This document shows, piece after piece, positions 43,712 to 52,963 of a DNA stretch of 64,000 bases (position 1 is the stretch's first letter; each line of letters starts with the position of its first letter). The translations under genes and the position numbers were made by a program. The notes beneath the pieces were generated by a model. It saw nothing but the letters and a program-made list of their open reading frames with translations, was not told the origin of the DNA and did no database searches. The stretch lies in NCBI GenBank assembly GCA_963977415.1, contig CAXBOS010000011.1, forward strand, positions 1 to 64,000, read 5' to 3'. Origin of the DNA: Croceimicrobium sp963977415. GTDB lineage: Bacteria; Bacteroidota; Bacteroidia; Flavobacteriales; Schleiferiaceae.

Positions 43712-44602
43712 ATGGCAGCACCAAAAAGAAGAGCAATGGGCAAAGGCTTAGCCGCGCTACTTAAAGACAATGCAGAATTAAATTCAGCGGAAGATAAAAA
43801 TGCTGATCAGGTGATTGGCACGATTGCCGAGCTGGATATCGCGGATATTCAAGCTAATCCAGATCAACCGAGAACTATCTTTGATGCGGAAGCATTAGAA
43901 GAATTAGCACAATCTATTAAGGCTCTAGGGATTATCCAACCCATTACCGTGCGTAAAGCCGGGCCGTCTAAATTTGAGATTATTAGTGGCGAAAGACGTT
44001 TTCGTGCCGCTAAAATTGCTGGATTAGAAAGCATTCCTGCTTACATTAGGTTAGCCGACGACCAAAGTATGTTGGAAATGGCTTTGGTGGAAAATATTCA
44101 AAGGGAAGAATTAGATCCCATTGAAGTAGCTTTAAGCTACGAGCGTTTAATTGACGAATGCCAGCTTACCCAAGAAGAAATGAGTACCCGCGTTGGAAAA
44201 AAACGCTCTACCATTACCAATTATTTACGCTTATTAAAATTACAGCCTCTGATTCAGGCAGGCTTACGCGATAAAATGATTGCCGTGGGGCATGCACGGG
44301 CTCTAATTAACATAAGCAACGAGGAAGATCAAATAAACCTATATCAAGAGGTTATAGCTAAAGATCTTAGCGTTCGTCAAGTGGAAGAAGCCACCCGAAA
44401 ACTAAAAGAAGGTCCTCGCAAAACTACCTCGAGCGAAAAGGCTCCGCTGGCCGAAAAGTATGTTCGCATAAACGAGGAACTAAAAAAACACCTTGAGGCC
44501 GATGTGGAATTAAATCGCAATAATCGCGGTCGTGGGAAAATCACCATTACCTTTAAAAACGACCAAGAATTAGAGCGACTGCTGGACCTGCTAAAAAACT
44601 AA
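43712..44602 (+). CDS. parB: Chromosome partitioning protein ParB (Spo0J)
   Basis: Binds parS and, as a CTPase, spreads along DNA. At 296 residues it has a ParB/Srx domain with NPDQPRTIFDAEALEELA, SIKALGIIQPITVR and the nucleotide-binding GERRFRAAKIAG. ALVENIQREELDPIEVA and a helix-turn-helix (TQEEMSTRVGKKRSTITNYLRLL, with VGHARALI after it) follow, then a C-terminal dimerisation domain. The gene is 18 bp after parA and 1 bp before the DUF5683 gene. Confidence 0.97.
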   Translation: MAAPKRRAMGKGLAALLKDNAELNSAEDKNADQVIGTIAELDIADIQANPDQPRTIFDAEALEELAQSIKALGIIQPITVRKAGPSKFEIISGERRFRAAKIAGLESIPAYIRLADDQSMLEMALVENIQREELDPIEVALSYERLIDECQLTQEEMSTRVGKKRSTITNYLRLLKLQPLIQAGLRDKMIAVGHARALINISNEEDQINLYQEVIAKDLSVRQVEEATRKLKEGPRKTTSSEKAPLAEKYVRINEELKKHLEADVELNRNNRGRGKITITFKNDQELERLLDLLKN

Positions 44603-44603
44603 A

Positions 44604-45176
44604 GTGCCTAAGTTTCCTTTACTCCATATCAGTTTTGTTTTTCTGTTTTTCTTCTCTGTAAACCTAAAGGCTCAGGAAGAATTAAAATCTAATGCGGCCG
44701 ATACATTGCAAGTGGATTCTGGGGAAGTGCACTCCGTAAGCAAAGCCACTTGGCTTTCTACCGCGCTGCCTGGAGCAGGACAATACTACAATAGAGCTTA
44801 TTGGAAAATGCCTATTATTTATGGTGGATTAGGCGCTTGCATTTACATGGCCATCGACAACCACCAATCTTATCGTCGCTATTTAGACGCTTTTTTTCTG
44901 CGAATTGATTCTAATGCCACCGCAACAGATCAGTACCTGAATATTTATAGTGAAAGGGAACTTATCGAGCTGCAGAACATCTACCGCGATTGGCGCGATT
45001 TAGCCATTATTATTGGTGCCGTTGTTTGGGCACTTAATGTAGTAGATGCTCATGTAGATGCGCATCTTTACGATTATAATGTTAATGATGACCTCTCCTT
45101 AAGGGTAGAACCAAATATGTTTTTTGTAAATAATTTGCCCGCAGTAGGGCTGCGGCTAAGACTTAATTTGCAATGA
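44604..45176 (+). CDS. DUF5683 protein
   Basis: A 190-residue exported or membrane protein starting with GTG at 44604. An N-terminal signal segment (LLHISFVFLFFFSVNLKAQ) precedes the DUF5683 core: KATWLSTALPGAGQYYNRAYWK and MPIIYGGLGACIYMAIDNHQSYRRY. A second hydrophobic segment (DLAIIIGAVVWALNVVDAHVDAHL) comes at about residues 132-155. The family is typical of Bacteroidota, found between parB and dapB, and of unknown function. It overlaps dapB by 4 bp. Confidence 0.85.
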   Translation: MPKFPLLHISFVFLFFFSVNLKAQEELKSNAADTLQVDSGEVHSVSKATWLSTALPGAGQYYNRAYWKMPIIYGGLGACIYMAIDNHQSYRRYLDAFFLRIDSNATATDQYLNIYSERELIELQNIYRDWRDLAIIIGAVVWALNVVDAHVDAHLYDYNVNDDLSLRVEPNMFFVNNLPAVGLRLRLNLQ

Positions 45177-45886
45177 AAGTAGCACTTATTGGCTATGGCA
45201 AAATGGGCCATATTATTGAACAAAAGCTTTTAGAACGTGGCCATACTGTTGTGGCACGTTTCAATTCTCAGGGCATCGATTTAAGCGAATTAAAAAAAGC
45301 AGAAATCGCCATTGAGTTTAGTAAGCCTGAATCCGCTTTCAACAATATCAAAACCACTCTAGAAGCCGGTATTCCTGTTGTTTCGGGCACCACGGGTTGG
45401 CTCAAACACTATCCTGAAATCACTGCCCTTAGCCAATCTAAAAAAGTAGGGTTTCTTTATGCCTCCAATTTCAGCTTAGGCGTAAATCTATTCTTTGCGC
45501 TTAACAAAAAGCTAGCGGCGCTAATGAGCTCTTACCCGAATTATCAAGCAAGCATAACGGAAGTCCACCATTTACAAAAGCTCGATGCTCCTAGTGGGAC
45601 GGGGATTAGCTTAGCCGAGCAGATCTTAGCGGAAAATAATCTGTATAAAAAATGGGAACTCAAAGAAAATGCTAAAAAAGATGATTTAAGCATCGAAGCT
45701 TTACGCGAAGAAAATGTTCCTGGCACCCACATCATAAACTACGATTGCCCAATTGATTCGATTAGTATAAAACATACCGCTCATAGCCGTGAAGGCTTTG
45801 CGCTTGGCGCCGTTTTAGCCGCCGAATACCTTATTGATAAAACTGGCGTTTGCACCATGCAAGATGTCCTAAATTTAAACGAATGA
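45173..45886 (+). CDS. dapB: 4-Hydroxy-tetrahydrodipicolinate reductase
   Basis: Reduces the product of DapA in lysine and diaminopimelate synthesis. At 237 residues it is a little shorter than the enterobacterial enzyme, as usual for Bacteroidota. The Rossmann start is MKVALIGYGKMGHIIEQ. The catalytic motif is TEVHHLQKLDAPSGTGI (about residues 127-143), and VVSGTTGW and SIKHTAHSREGFALGAVLAAEYL are present. It overlaps DUF5683 and lepB by 4 bp each. Confidence 0.96.
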   Translation: MKVALIGYGKMGHIIEQKLLERGHTVVARFNSQGIDLSELKKAEIAIEFSKPESAFNNIKTTLEAGIPVVSGTTGWLKHYPEITALSQSKKVGFLYASNFSLGVNLFFALNKKLAALMSSYPNYQASITEVHHLQKLDAPSGTGISLAEQILAENNLYKKWELKENAKKDDLSIEALREENVPGTHIINYDCPIDSISIKHTAHSREGFALGAVLAAEYLIDKTGVCTMQDVLNLNE

Positions 45887-47526
45887 ACCTAACTGAAACT
45901 ATAATTTTTCTAATTGCCCTCTACTTTTACTACGGCCTTTTAGCCCTGCGTTTTATTCAAGGGGCAGGTTATAAAGCTTGGCAAGCCTTAGTTCCATTTT
46001 ATAATATTTATATCATGACCAAGGTAATAGATCGTCCTTGGTGGTTTGTAATCCTTGCTATTTTACCAGTAGTTGGTAATATTGTAATGGTGGTTATTTT
46101 TTATGAATTATTGCATGTTTACCGCATTGCAAACACAAAAAACACCATTTTAGGGGTAATTACCCTTGGTTTGTATTTTGGTTATCTAGCTTTTACGAGT
46201 AAACTAAAATATGAAGGGCGCGATAAAGTTGAAATCCGCAAACATATTGGTGAGGGCTTCTCCTCTATCGTCTTTGCCATTGTGGCGGCGACATTAATAC
46301 GTGCCTTCACTTTCGAAGCCTTTACGATTCCTACACCCTCCATGGAAAAATCTTTAATGGTAGGTGATTTCCTTTTCGTTAGCAAACTGCAATATGGCAG
46401 TCGCTTGCCAATGACGCCTTTTTCGCTTCCGCTGATGCACAACAAAATACCTTTCACAAATGTAAAAGCCTTTAGCGATAAGATACAATTTCCCTATTTA
46501 CGCCTCCCGAAAATTACCGATGTGGAACGTAATGATCCTGTGGTTTTTAATTACCCTATGGAAGATAAATACCCGATCGACAAGCGCGAACATTACGTAA
46601 AACGCTGTGTGGGCCTTCCGGGAGATACCCTTAAAATTGTGGATAGAGAAATCTATATCAATGGCGAAATCAATCAATTACCCGATTTAGCCGATCGCCA
46701 ATTCGAGTATTTTGTGCGCACTAACGGTACCCCACTTAATCCTGTACTGGTTAAAGATCGTTTCGATATTAATATGTTAACTGATGGCGAACAAAGAGAA
46801 AAGCAAGAACGCGGCGCGGCCAGTTTAATAAATCGTGGGCCTGATTTCCACGAATACATCGTAACCATAAGCGATTCACAAATCGAAGAGTTTAAAGCCA
46901 TGCCCAATGTGGTTGAAGTAGAAGTAATTAATAGTGAAATAAACCTTCAAGATTATCCTAGTGATATCTCTCCTACCCTTTATCAAATTTATCACACCTA
47001 TACTCCCTATCAAGTTAATAGCGAAATATTCCCTAATCCCGCGAATAGCAAGAATATTTTATTCAAATGGACACGCGATAATTACGGTCCCATTGTATTA
47101 CCAAAAGCTGGTGCCTCAGTAGAATTAACCGTAAATAACATTCACCTTTATCGTCGTATTATTGAAGTTTATGAAGGTAATACCCTGAAGCAAGAGGGAA
47201 ATAATTTCATTATTAATGGTGTAGCGGCCACCCATTATACCTTTAAGCAAGGTTATTATTGGATGATGGGAGATAACCGCCATAATTCTTTGGATAGCCG
47301 CTACTGGGGCTTTGTTCCTGAAGATCACATTGTGGGTAAACCAGTTTTTATTTGGATGAGCTACGATAAATTTGCTCGCGCATCTGGCGATAGAATTAGA
47401 ACCGACCGTGTATTTAGTTTCGCTGGCGGCGATGGTGAACGTAAATCCTATTTCTGGCCATTTTTAGTACTTGTTGCCATAGGTTACGGTGTTAATTTTT
47501 GGCTCAAAAAGAAAAAAGCTGCCTAA
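45883..47526 (+). CDS. lepB: Signal peptidase I
   Basis: Removes signal peptides from exported proteins. It has 547 residues from the ATG at 45883, which overlaps the dapB stop in an ATGA arrangement; an upstream in-frame ATG at 45850 lies inside dapB and was rejected. Two or more N-terminal membrane segments come first, where a small DUF5684-like membrane region seems fused. The S26 catalytic domain follows, with Ser153 (TPSMEKSL), Lys240 (HYVKRCVGLPGD) and the C-terminal GDNRHNSLDSRYWGFVPEDHIVG box. A long insertion (about 255-440) between the catalytic boxes accounts for the large size, which is typical of Bacteroidota. A C-terminal membrane anchor (YFWPFLVLVAIGYGVNFWL) is present. Confidence 0.95.
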   Translation: MNLTETIIFLIALYFYYGLLALRFIQGAGYKAWQALVPFYNIYIMTKVIDRPWWFVILAILPVVGNIVMVVIFYELLHVYRIANTKNTILGVITLGLYFGYLAFTSKLKYEGRDKVEIRKHIGEGFSSIVFAIVAATLIRAFTFEAFTIPTPSMEKSLMVGDFLFVSKLQYGSRLPMTPFSLPLMHNKIPFTNVKAFSDKIQFPYLRLPKITDVERNDPVVFNYPMEDKYPIDKREHYVKRCVGLPGDTLKIVDREIYINGEINQLPDLADRQFEYFVRTNGTPLNPVLVKDRFDINMLTDGEQREKQERGAASLINRGPDFHEYIVTISDSQIEEFKAMPNVVEVEVINSEINLQDYPSDISPTLYQIYHTYTPYQVNSEIFPNPANSKNILFKWTRDNYGPIVLPKAGASVELTVNNIHLYRRIIEVYEGNTLKQEGNNFIINGVAATHYTFKQGYYWMMGDNRHNSLDSRYWGFVPEDHIVGKPVFIWMSYDKFARASGDRIRTDRVFSFAGGDGERKSYFWPFLVLVAIGYGVNFWLKKKKAA

Positions 47527-48132
47527 TTGAAAGCTGCCCTTTTTAGTATTACTTACTGGGGACCAATCTCCTATTATGCCAAGTTGCTAGAATATAACGA
47601 TATAGTTTTGGAAGCAAAAGAAAGCTTTATCAAACAGACGTATCGCAACCGCACTTACGTAGATGGGCCTAATGGTGCGCTAATGCTAAACCTGAGTGTA
47701 AATCACCAATCATCTAGGCAAATAGATTTAATCACTCTTAATCAATCGGAAAACTGGGCTCAGAAACACTGGCAGGCGCTACAAACCTCCTATGGATCCA
47801 GTCCTTTTTTTGATGCCATCTCGGCCGACCTGGAAGCCCTCTACCAAAAGCCTTATCAACGTTTATGGGATCTCAACATAGATACTTTTAAACTGGTTTG
47901 TAAATGGTTGCGCATCCAGCCCCAGCTGAAATATACTCAAGATTGGCAAGCAGTTAATCACGAATTAGAAGATTACCGCAATGCATTTCATCCGAAGGTA
48001 AAACTAGCGAGAAACCTTCCTTATTACCCGCAAGTTTTTGAGCATAAAGCTGGTTTTAAAGAAAATCTTTCCATCCTCGACCTAATTTGCAATGAAGGCC
48101 CTGCTGCTTTTGACTACTTAAAGCAGCTTTAA
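47527..48132 (+). CDS. WbqC family protein
   Basis: A 201-residue protein of the WbqC family. It starts at a TTG immediately after the lepB stop codon: LKAALFSITYWGPISYYAKLLEY aligns with the family's usual N terminus. Family landmarks are ESFIKQTYRNRTYVDGPNGALMLNL, WAQKHWQALQTSYGSSPFFD and HPKVKLARNLPYYPQVFEHKAGF. In some bacteria WbqC-like genes occur in O-antigen loci. In Flavobacteriia the gene follows lepB, and its role is not established. Confidence 0.85.
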   Translation: MKAALFSITYWGPISYYAKLLEYNDIVLEAKESFIKQTYRNRTYVDGPNGALMLNLSVNHQSSRQIDLITLNQSENWAQKHWQALQTSYGSSPFFDAISADLEALYQKPYQRLWDLNIDTFKLVCKWLRIQPQLKYTQDWQAVNHELEDYRNAFHPKVKLARNLPYYPQVFEHKAGFKENLSILDLICNEGPAAFDYLKQL

Positions 48133-48163
48133 TTTGTACTTTCGTGGCAAGTTTAGAAAAATT

Positions 48164-49252
48164 ATGAATTCTTCCCTTTCTCTCCTCTTGCTTTTATTTG
48201 CTTTTTCGCTTAGTGGACAAGATTGTAATCTTGAAAATGCCGTGGTGAATGCTCCCAGCGGATTAATTCTGCGAAAGCAAGTAGCCAAAGGCTTTATAAC
48301 TAGCATTCCTTTTGGCGATACGATAAAATTTTGCGCCAATAAAAGCTATGGCCAAGCAGAATATGAAGGCATTAAAGGAGACTGGCGTAAAGTATACTTC
48401 AAGAAAAAGGAAGGCTATATGTTTGATGGCTTCCTACGAAAATTGGTTAAAGACAGTTTAGATTTGGATAGCTTACGCAGCCGAACTGCTGAAATCGCTG
48501 CGCAAACCGATAGCCTTTTAGGAACTACCCCTAATGAAACAACAAGCGTTGCCTCTAAAAACTATGCACATCCCTATTTAAAAAGCGATGAGCTTCAATT
48601 GGCCATCGAAAGTTATAATTTTTGTGGCGATATTCAATCTTTAGATCCTACTCTTTATTGGTACGCTATTTTTCTACAAAGCGAATCTGATCCTACAGGC
48701 CTACATCGCATTGTTCCTGCGGATTTAAAATTGATTCTCAGCAAAGAAAAAGTAGGCAGTGGATTAGAGTTCGATATTCTCACCGATAAAGAAGAAAGAA
48801 GTCTATTTTTATTGGGGTCTAATAAAGTTATTCCTCACCAAGAGATTAACCTTTACGATCGAAGTGAGGCTATGCGGGTACGCGGTTCCAAGCTTTTCCC
48901 TGGGCAGGAACTTAGACTTGACGATGAAAAAAAAGTAAAATTATCAGCTACTGGTCAAGTTATAAAAGCAGGCGATTGTCCTGAATTGAAGGATTATAAA
49001 ATTACCATTAGCTATCAAAACGAAGGTAGAACCTTAGAACAAGATTTAGCCGAATTAATTCCCAATTACGGCGATTGTCAAATTCCACGCATTTACTGGT
49101 ACGGTGATATTAGCGGCGATGGCTTCAGCGATATTATCTTCGTAAGTGTGTTTGAAGATAAAAATGTATTTACCCTATTACAAAGTGTTGCTAATCCTAG
49201 CAAAGAATTATTTACTCAAAAAGCTGTTTTCACCCTCTCAAATTGCCAATAA
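48164..49252 (+). CDS. Exported protein with SH3-like N-terminal domain
   Basis: A 362-residue exported protein. The ATG at 48164 gives MNSSLSLLLLLFAFSLSGQ as signal peptide; an earlier frame start at 48134 would bury it. Residues 20-100 resemble a bacterial SH3 (SH3b) module: VVNAPSGLILRKQVAKGFITSI, then GDWRKVYFKKKEGYMFDGFL. The middle is unremarkable. The C-terminal part has YWYGDISGDGFSDIIFVSV, reminiscent of FG-GAP/EF-hand-like calcium sites (DISGDGFSD). No known function. It is 31 bp after WbqC and 3 bp before the carboxylase gene. Confidence 0.7.
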   Translation: MNSSLSLLLLLFAFSLSGQDCNLENAVVNAPSGLILRKQVAKGFITSIPFGDTIKFCANKSYGQAEYEGIKGDWRKVYFKKKEGYMFDGFLRKLVKDSLDLDSLRSRTAEIAAQTDSLLGTTPNETTSVASKNYAHPYLKSDELQLAIESYNFCGDIQSLDPTLYWYAIFLQSESDPTGLHRIVPADLKLILSKEKVGSGLEFDILTDKEERSLFLLGSNKVIPHQEINLYDRSEAMRVRGSKLFPGQELRLDDEKKVKLSATGQVIKAGDCPELKDYKITISYQNEGRTLEQDLAELIPNYGDCQIPRIYWYGDISGDGFSDIIFVSVFEDKNVFTLLQSVANPSKELFTQKAVFTLSNCQ

Positions 49253-49255
49253 CCA

Positions 49256-50884
49256 ATGGATATCGAATTTAATAAGAACGAAGATTATCTTAAAATCTTA
49301 GTTTCTGAACTAAAGACAAAACTCAAAAAAATCCATTTAGGCGGTGGAGAAGCAAAAATTGCCAAACAACACGCACAAGGAAAGTTAAGTGCCCGCGAAA
49401 GAGTAGCTTATCTTTTAGATAAAGGCCAGCCTCAAATTGAAATTGGCGCCTTTGCTGGATACGGCATGTATGCCGATCATGGCGGCTGTCCTAGCGGTGG
49501 CGTGGTGGTTGTTTTAGGTTATATTAAAGGCCGTATGTGTATTATTGTAGCCAACGACGCTACCGTAAAAGCCGGCGCTTGGTTTCCAATTACTGGCAAG
49601 AAAAACCTGCGTGCCCAAGAAATTGCCATGGAAAATCACATCCCCATTATTTACTTAGTAGATAGTGCAGGAGTTTACCTTCCCATGCAAAATGAAATCT
49701 TTCCCGATAAAGAAAATTTCGGACGCATCTTCCGCAATAATGCTATTCTTTCTTCTATGGGTATAACCCAAATTTCTGCGATCATGGGCAGTTGCGTTGC
49801 CGGTGGTGCCTATCTGCCGATTATGAGCGATGAGGCTCTTATCGTTGATAAAACAGGTAGCATTTTCTTAGCGGGTTCATATCTCGTAAAAGCTGCTATT
49901 GGCGAAGATATAGACAATGAAACCCTTGGTGGTGCCACAACCCACTGTGAAATTTCCGGTGTAACCGATTATAAAAGCAAAGACGATAAAGACTGTTTAA
50001 GCTCTATCCAAAATATCATTGATAAAATTGGCGATACTAACAAAGCAGGGTTCAACCGCGCGAAACCTGCCGAACCAAGCAAAGACCCGCAAGAAATTTA
50101 CGGCTTAATGCCGATGGAATCTTCTAAGCCCTATAAAACGCAAGAGATTATTGATCGTTTGCTCGACAATTCTGAATTTGAAGAATATAAAGCGGGTTAC
50201 GGTAAAACTATTATTACCGGCTACGGTCGCATAGATGGTTGGGCAGTAGGTATTGTTGCCAATAATCGCGAATTGATTCGCAGTAAAAAAGGCGAAATGC
50301 AATTTGGAGGCGTAATTTATTCCGACAGCGCCGATAAGGCTTCACGCTTTATTGCTAATTGCAACCAGAAAAAAATTCCTTTAGTATTCTTGCAAGACGT
50401 TACCGGTTTTATGGTAGGCTCACGCAGTGAACATGGCGGAATAATTAAGGATGGTGCTAAAATGGTAAATGCCATGAGTAACTCGGTTGTACCTAAGTTT
50501 ACCATTATTATGAATAATAGCTTTGGTGCTGGTAATTACGCCATGTGCGGTAGAGCTTATGATCCGCGCCTAATCGTGGCTTGGCCTAATTCAAAATTGG
50601 CCGTAATGGGCGGCGCTCAAGCGGCCAAGGTTTTATTGCAAATCGAAAAATCGCGTTTAAAAGGTTTGGGTAAAGAAATTACTCCCGAAGTTGAAAAAGA
50701 ACTACTCGATCGCATTCACGCCGATTACGAAGAGCAAATGAAGCCCGAATACGCCGCAGCCCGCTTATGGACAGACGCTATTATTGACCCCCTTGATACT
50801 CGTAAATGGATCAGCATGGGGATAGAAATGGCTAATCATGCTCCCATTGAAAAAGCGTATAATCCGGGAATAATTCAGGCCTAA
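49256..50884 (+). CDS. Acyl-CoA carboxylase, beta (carboxyltransferase) subunit
   Basis: A 542-residue biotin-dependent carboxyltransferase that moves CO2 from carboxybiotin to an acyl-CoA. It most resembles methylcrotonyl-CoA carboxylase beta, with AGVYLPMQNEIFPDKENFGRIF and QISAIMGSCVAGGAYLP in the N-terminal carboxyltransferase half. The C-terminal half has IPLVFLQDVTGFMVG, KFTIIMNNSFGAGNYAMCGRAYDP and ARLWTDAIIDPLDTR. ARERVAYLLD near the N terminus is standard. No biotin carboxylase or biotin carrier gene is adjacent, so those subunits must be encoded elsewhere. The substrate could be methylcrotonyl-CoA (leucine breakdown) or geranyl- or propionyl-CoA. Confidence 0.9.
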   Translation: MDIEFNKNEDYLKILVSELKTKLKKIHLGGGEAKIAKQHAQGKLSARERVAYLLDKGQPQIEIGAFAGYGMYADHGGCPSGGVVVVLGYIKGRMCIIVANDATVKAGAWFPITGKKNLRAQEIAMENHIPIIYLVDSAGVYLPMQNEIFPDKENFGRIFRNNAILSSMGITQISAIMGSCVAGGAYLPIMSDEALIVDKTGSIFLAGSYLVKAAIGEDIDNETLGGATTHCEISGVTDYKSKDDKDCLSSIQNIIDKIGDTNKAGFNRAKPAEPSKDPQEIYGLMPMESSKPYKTQEIIDRLLDNSEFEEYKAGYGKTIITGYGRIDGWAVGIVANNRELIRSKKGEMQFGGVIYSDSADKASRFIANCNQKKIPLVFLQDVTGFMVGSRSEHGGIIKDGAKMVNAMSNSVVPKFTIIMNNSFGAGNYAMCGRAYDPRLIVAWPNSKLAVMGGAQAAKVLLQIEKSRLKGLGKEITPEVEKELLDRIHADYEEQMKPEYAAARLWTDAIIDPLDTRKWISMGIEMANHAPIEKAYNPGIIQA

Positions 50885-50974
50885 TAACCTGATTTCGGCC
50901 TTAATACTATTTTTCAAAAACATTTTAATCCTCTTCGCGCTTCTAATAGTTGCTATGCAATCATAAATTAGAAG

Positions 50975-52240
50975 ATGAAGAGGATTTTACTTTGGTTTAG
51001 AAATGACCTGCGCTTACACGACAACCCTGCGCTTAGAGCGGCTTGTGCTCAGGCAGATGAAGTAATTGCCTATTACTGTTTTGATAGTCAATACTATGGT
51101 GATAAAAAGTCCACCTTTCCTCGGATTGGTGCTCGCAGGACGCAATTTATTTTGGAATCACTACAAGATTTAAAAGAATCTTTGGCCTCCTTAAATATTC
51201 CACTTCAAATAAGTATTGGCAAACCTAAAGACGGTATCCAAGCGCTGCATCAAAACTTTCCAATTGATGCTATTTTTTATAGTGAAGAATTTGCCTACGA
51301 AGAGACGGCACAAGCGGAAGAGTTGAAATCCCTAGATATTCCCCTGCAAAGTTTTGCGGCCAATCAGCTCTTTGATCTTTCCGAATTACCCTTCCCGCTT
51401 TATAAATTACCGCGGGGCTTCACCACCTTTCGCAAAAAGATAGAAGCCGTAATTAGTCCAGTAGCAGCTTTTCCTCCGCCATCAATGCCTCGATCTATTA
51501 GCCCCGTAAAATCTACTCCCCTGCCCAGTTTAATTGCTTTGGGTCTACGCCCAGATGCGATAGACGAACGTGCGGCACTAAAACCTAAAGGAGGTGAAAA
51601 AGAAGGATTAAAAAGATTGAACGCTTACCTCTTCGGGAGCCAAAACATCTCCCAATATAAAGAAACCCGCAACGGCATGATAGGCCCCGATTATAGTTCC
51701 AAGTTCTCCTTTTGGTTGGCCAATGGTTCTTTATCTCCCCGAAAAATCTACCACGAAATCAAAGCTTATGAGGCGCAGTTTGGGTCCAATGAATCCACCT
51801 ATTGGCTATACTTTGAACTACTTTGGCGCGAATTCTTCCGCTTAAATGCGGCTAAAAAAGGAGCGAACTTTTTTCAAATGCCTTTAGCATATCACTCGTC
51901 GGTAGATGCGCAATTTGAAAAATGGCGGCAAGGAAAAACTGGTCATCCTTTTATCGATGCCAATATGCGCGAATTAGCACTCACGGGGTTTATGAGTAAT
52001 CGCGGGCGACAAAATGTAGCCTCTTACCTTATCAATAATTTAAAAGGTGATTGGCGTCTAGGCGCGGCTTGGTTTGAGTCGGCCCTTATTGATTACGATG
52101 TCTATAGCAATTATGGCAATTGGACCTATCTCGCCGGAAACGGCAATGATCCACGTGGTCAGCGCAGCTTTAATATTGATTCACAACAAGAACGCTACGA
52201 CCCCAATGGCGATTATGTGAATCTTTGGTTAAATTTTTAA
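50975..52240 (+). CDS. DASH-family cryptochrome
   Basis: A 421-residue flavoprotein of the photolyase/cryptochrome superfamily, DASH group. These enzymes repair cyclobutane dimers in single-stranded or looped DNA and may sense blue light. The start MKRILLWFRNDLRLHDNPAL is typical. The photolyase alpha/beta domain covers about residues 1-130. The FAD-binding helical domain has GPDYSSKFSFWLANGSLSPRKIYHEI, YWLYFELLWREFFRLNA (the DASH-type WREF), TGHPFIDANMRELALTGFMSNRGRQNVASYLINNL, and DYDVYSNYGNWTYLAGNGNDPRG. FAD and active-site segments appear intact. The second photolyase-family gene of the window is at 56701. Confidence 0.93.
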   Translation: MKRILLWFRNDLRLHDNPALRAACAQADEVIAYYCFDSQYYGDKKSTFPRIGARRTQFILESLQDLKESLASLNIPLQISIGKPKDGIQALHQNFPIDAIFYSEEFAYEETAQAEELKSLDIPLQSFAANQLFDLSELPFPLYKLPRGFTTFRKKIEAVISPVAAFPPPSMPRSISPVKSTPLPSLIALGLRPDAIDERAALKPKGGEKEGLKRLNAYLFGSQNISQYKETRNGMIGPDYSSKFSFWLANGSLSPRKIYHEIKAYEAQFGSNESTYWLYFELLWREFFRLNAAKKGANFFQMPLAYHSSVDAQFEKWRQGKTGHPFIDANMRELALTGFMSNRGRQNVASYLINNLKGDWRLGAAWFESALIDYDVYSNYGNWTYLAGNGNDPRGQRSFNIDSQQERYDPNGDYVNLWLNF

Positions 52241-52294
52241 AAAATACAGAACAGATAGAGCTTTTTAAGGTTAACTAACTAAGAAATTAATATT

Positions 52295-52963
52295 ATGGCA
52301 GCAGCACCAAAAAAGACAAGCAAAAAAGTGGAAGATATCCGCACTATGATTGTTGAAAAATATCAAGAAAACCTTCTATTAGAAGGGAAAAATCCCGCTA
52401 GTGTTTTTGCTTTTTGTAAAGATCTAGAAATTACCGAAGCAGACTTTTATGCTCACTTCAATGACTTTGGTCAAGTGGCAGCTGCCTTTTGGATGGAACT
52501 ATTCCATAAAAATATTAGTGCTTTAGAAGGTAGCGCCGAATGGGAAGATTTTAGAACACGCGAGAAATTACTTTCCTTCTACTTTAGCTTTTTTGAGCAA
52601 TTAAAAAGTAATCGTTCCTATGTCCTTTTGGTCTTAGACCAGAAGATGTTCAATCTTAAAAAAGGTAGTAGCGATTTAAGTGAGTTGAAAGCCGCCTTCA
52701 AAAAATGGCTCAATCAAATCCTAATTGAGGGGCGCAGCCGCGAGGAAATTGCTGGTCGCTCTAAGTTCAATGATATTTATGATGACCTATTCTGGTATCA
52801 ATTCCTCTTTTTAATGGATTTCTGGCGCAAGGATAAATCCCAGGGGTTTGAAAGCACCGATGAAGCCATTGAGAAATCCGTAAACTTCTCCTTCGATCTA
52901 ATCGAAAAAAATGCCATTGACTCGGCCTTTGATTTCGGGAAATTTATTTTCCAAAACCGATGA
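52295..52963 (+). CDS. TetR-family transcriptional regulator
   Basis: A 222-residue protein. A Lys-rich N terminus (MAAAPKKTSKKVEDIRT) is followed by a TetR-like helix-turn-helix (about residues 18-62, ending EADFYAHFNDFGQVAAAFW). The rest is an all-helical ligand or dimerisation region. The stop overlaps the start of the ABC1 kinase gene by 4 bp, so the two are translationally coupled. This regulator/ABC1-kinase pairing is frequent in Flavobacteriia. The ligand is unknown; it may regulate its own operon (inference). Confidence 0.82.
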   Translation: MAAAPKKTSKKVEDIRTMIVEKYQENLLLEGKNPASVFAFCKDLEITEADFYAHFNDFGQVAAAFWMELFHKNISALEGSAEWEDFRTREKLLSFYFSFFEQLKSNRSYVLLVLDQKMFNLKKGSSDLSELKAAFKKWLNQILIEGRSREEIAGRSKFNDIYDDLFWYQFLFLMDFWRKDKSQGFESTDEAIEKSVNFSFDLIEKNAIDSAFDFGKFIFQNR

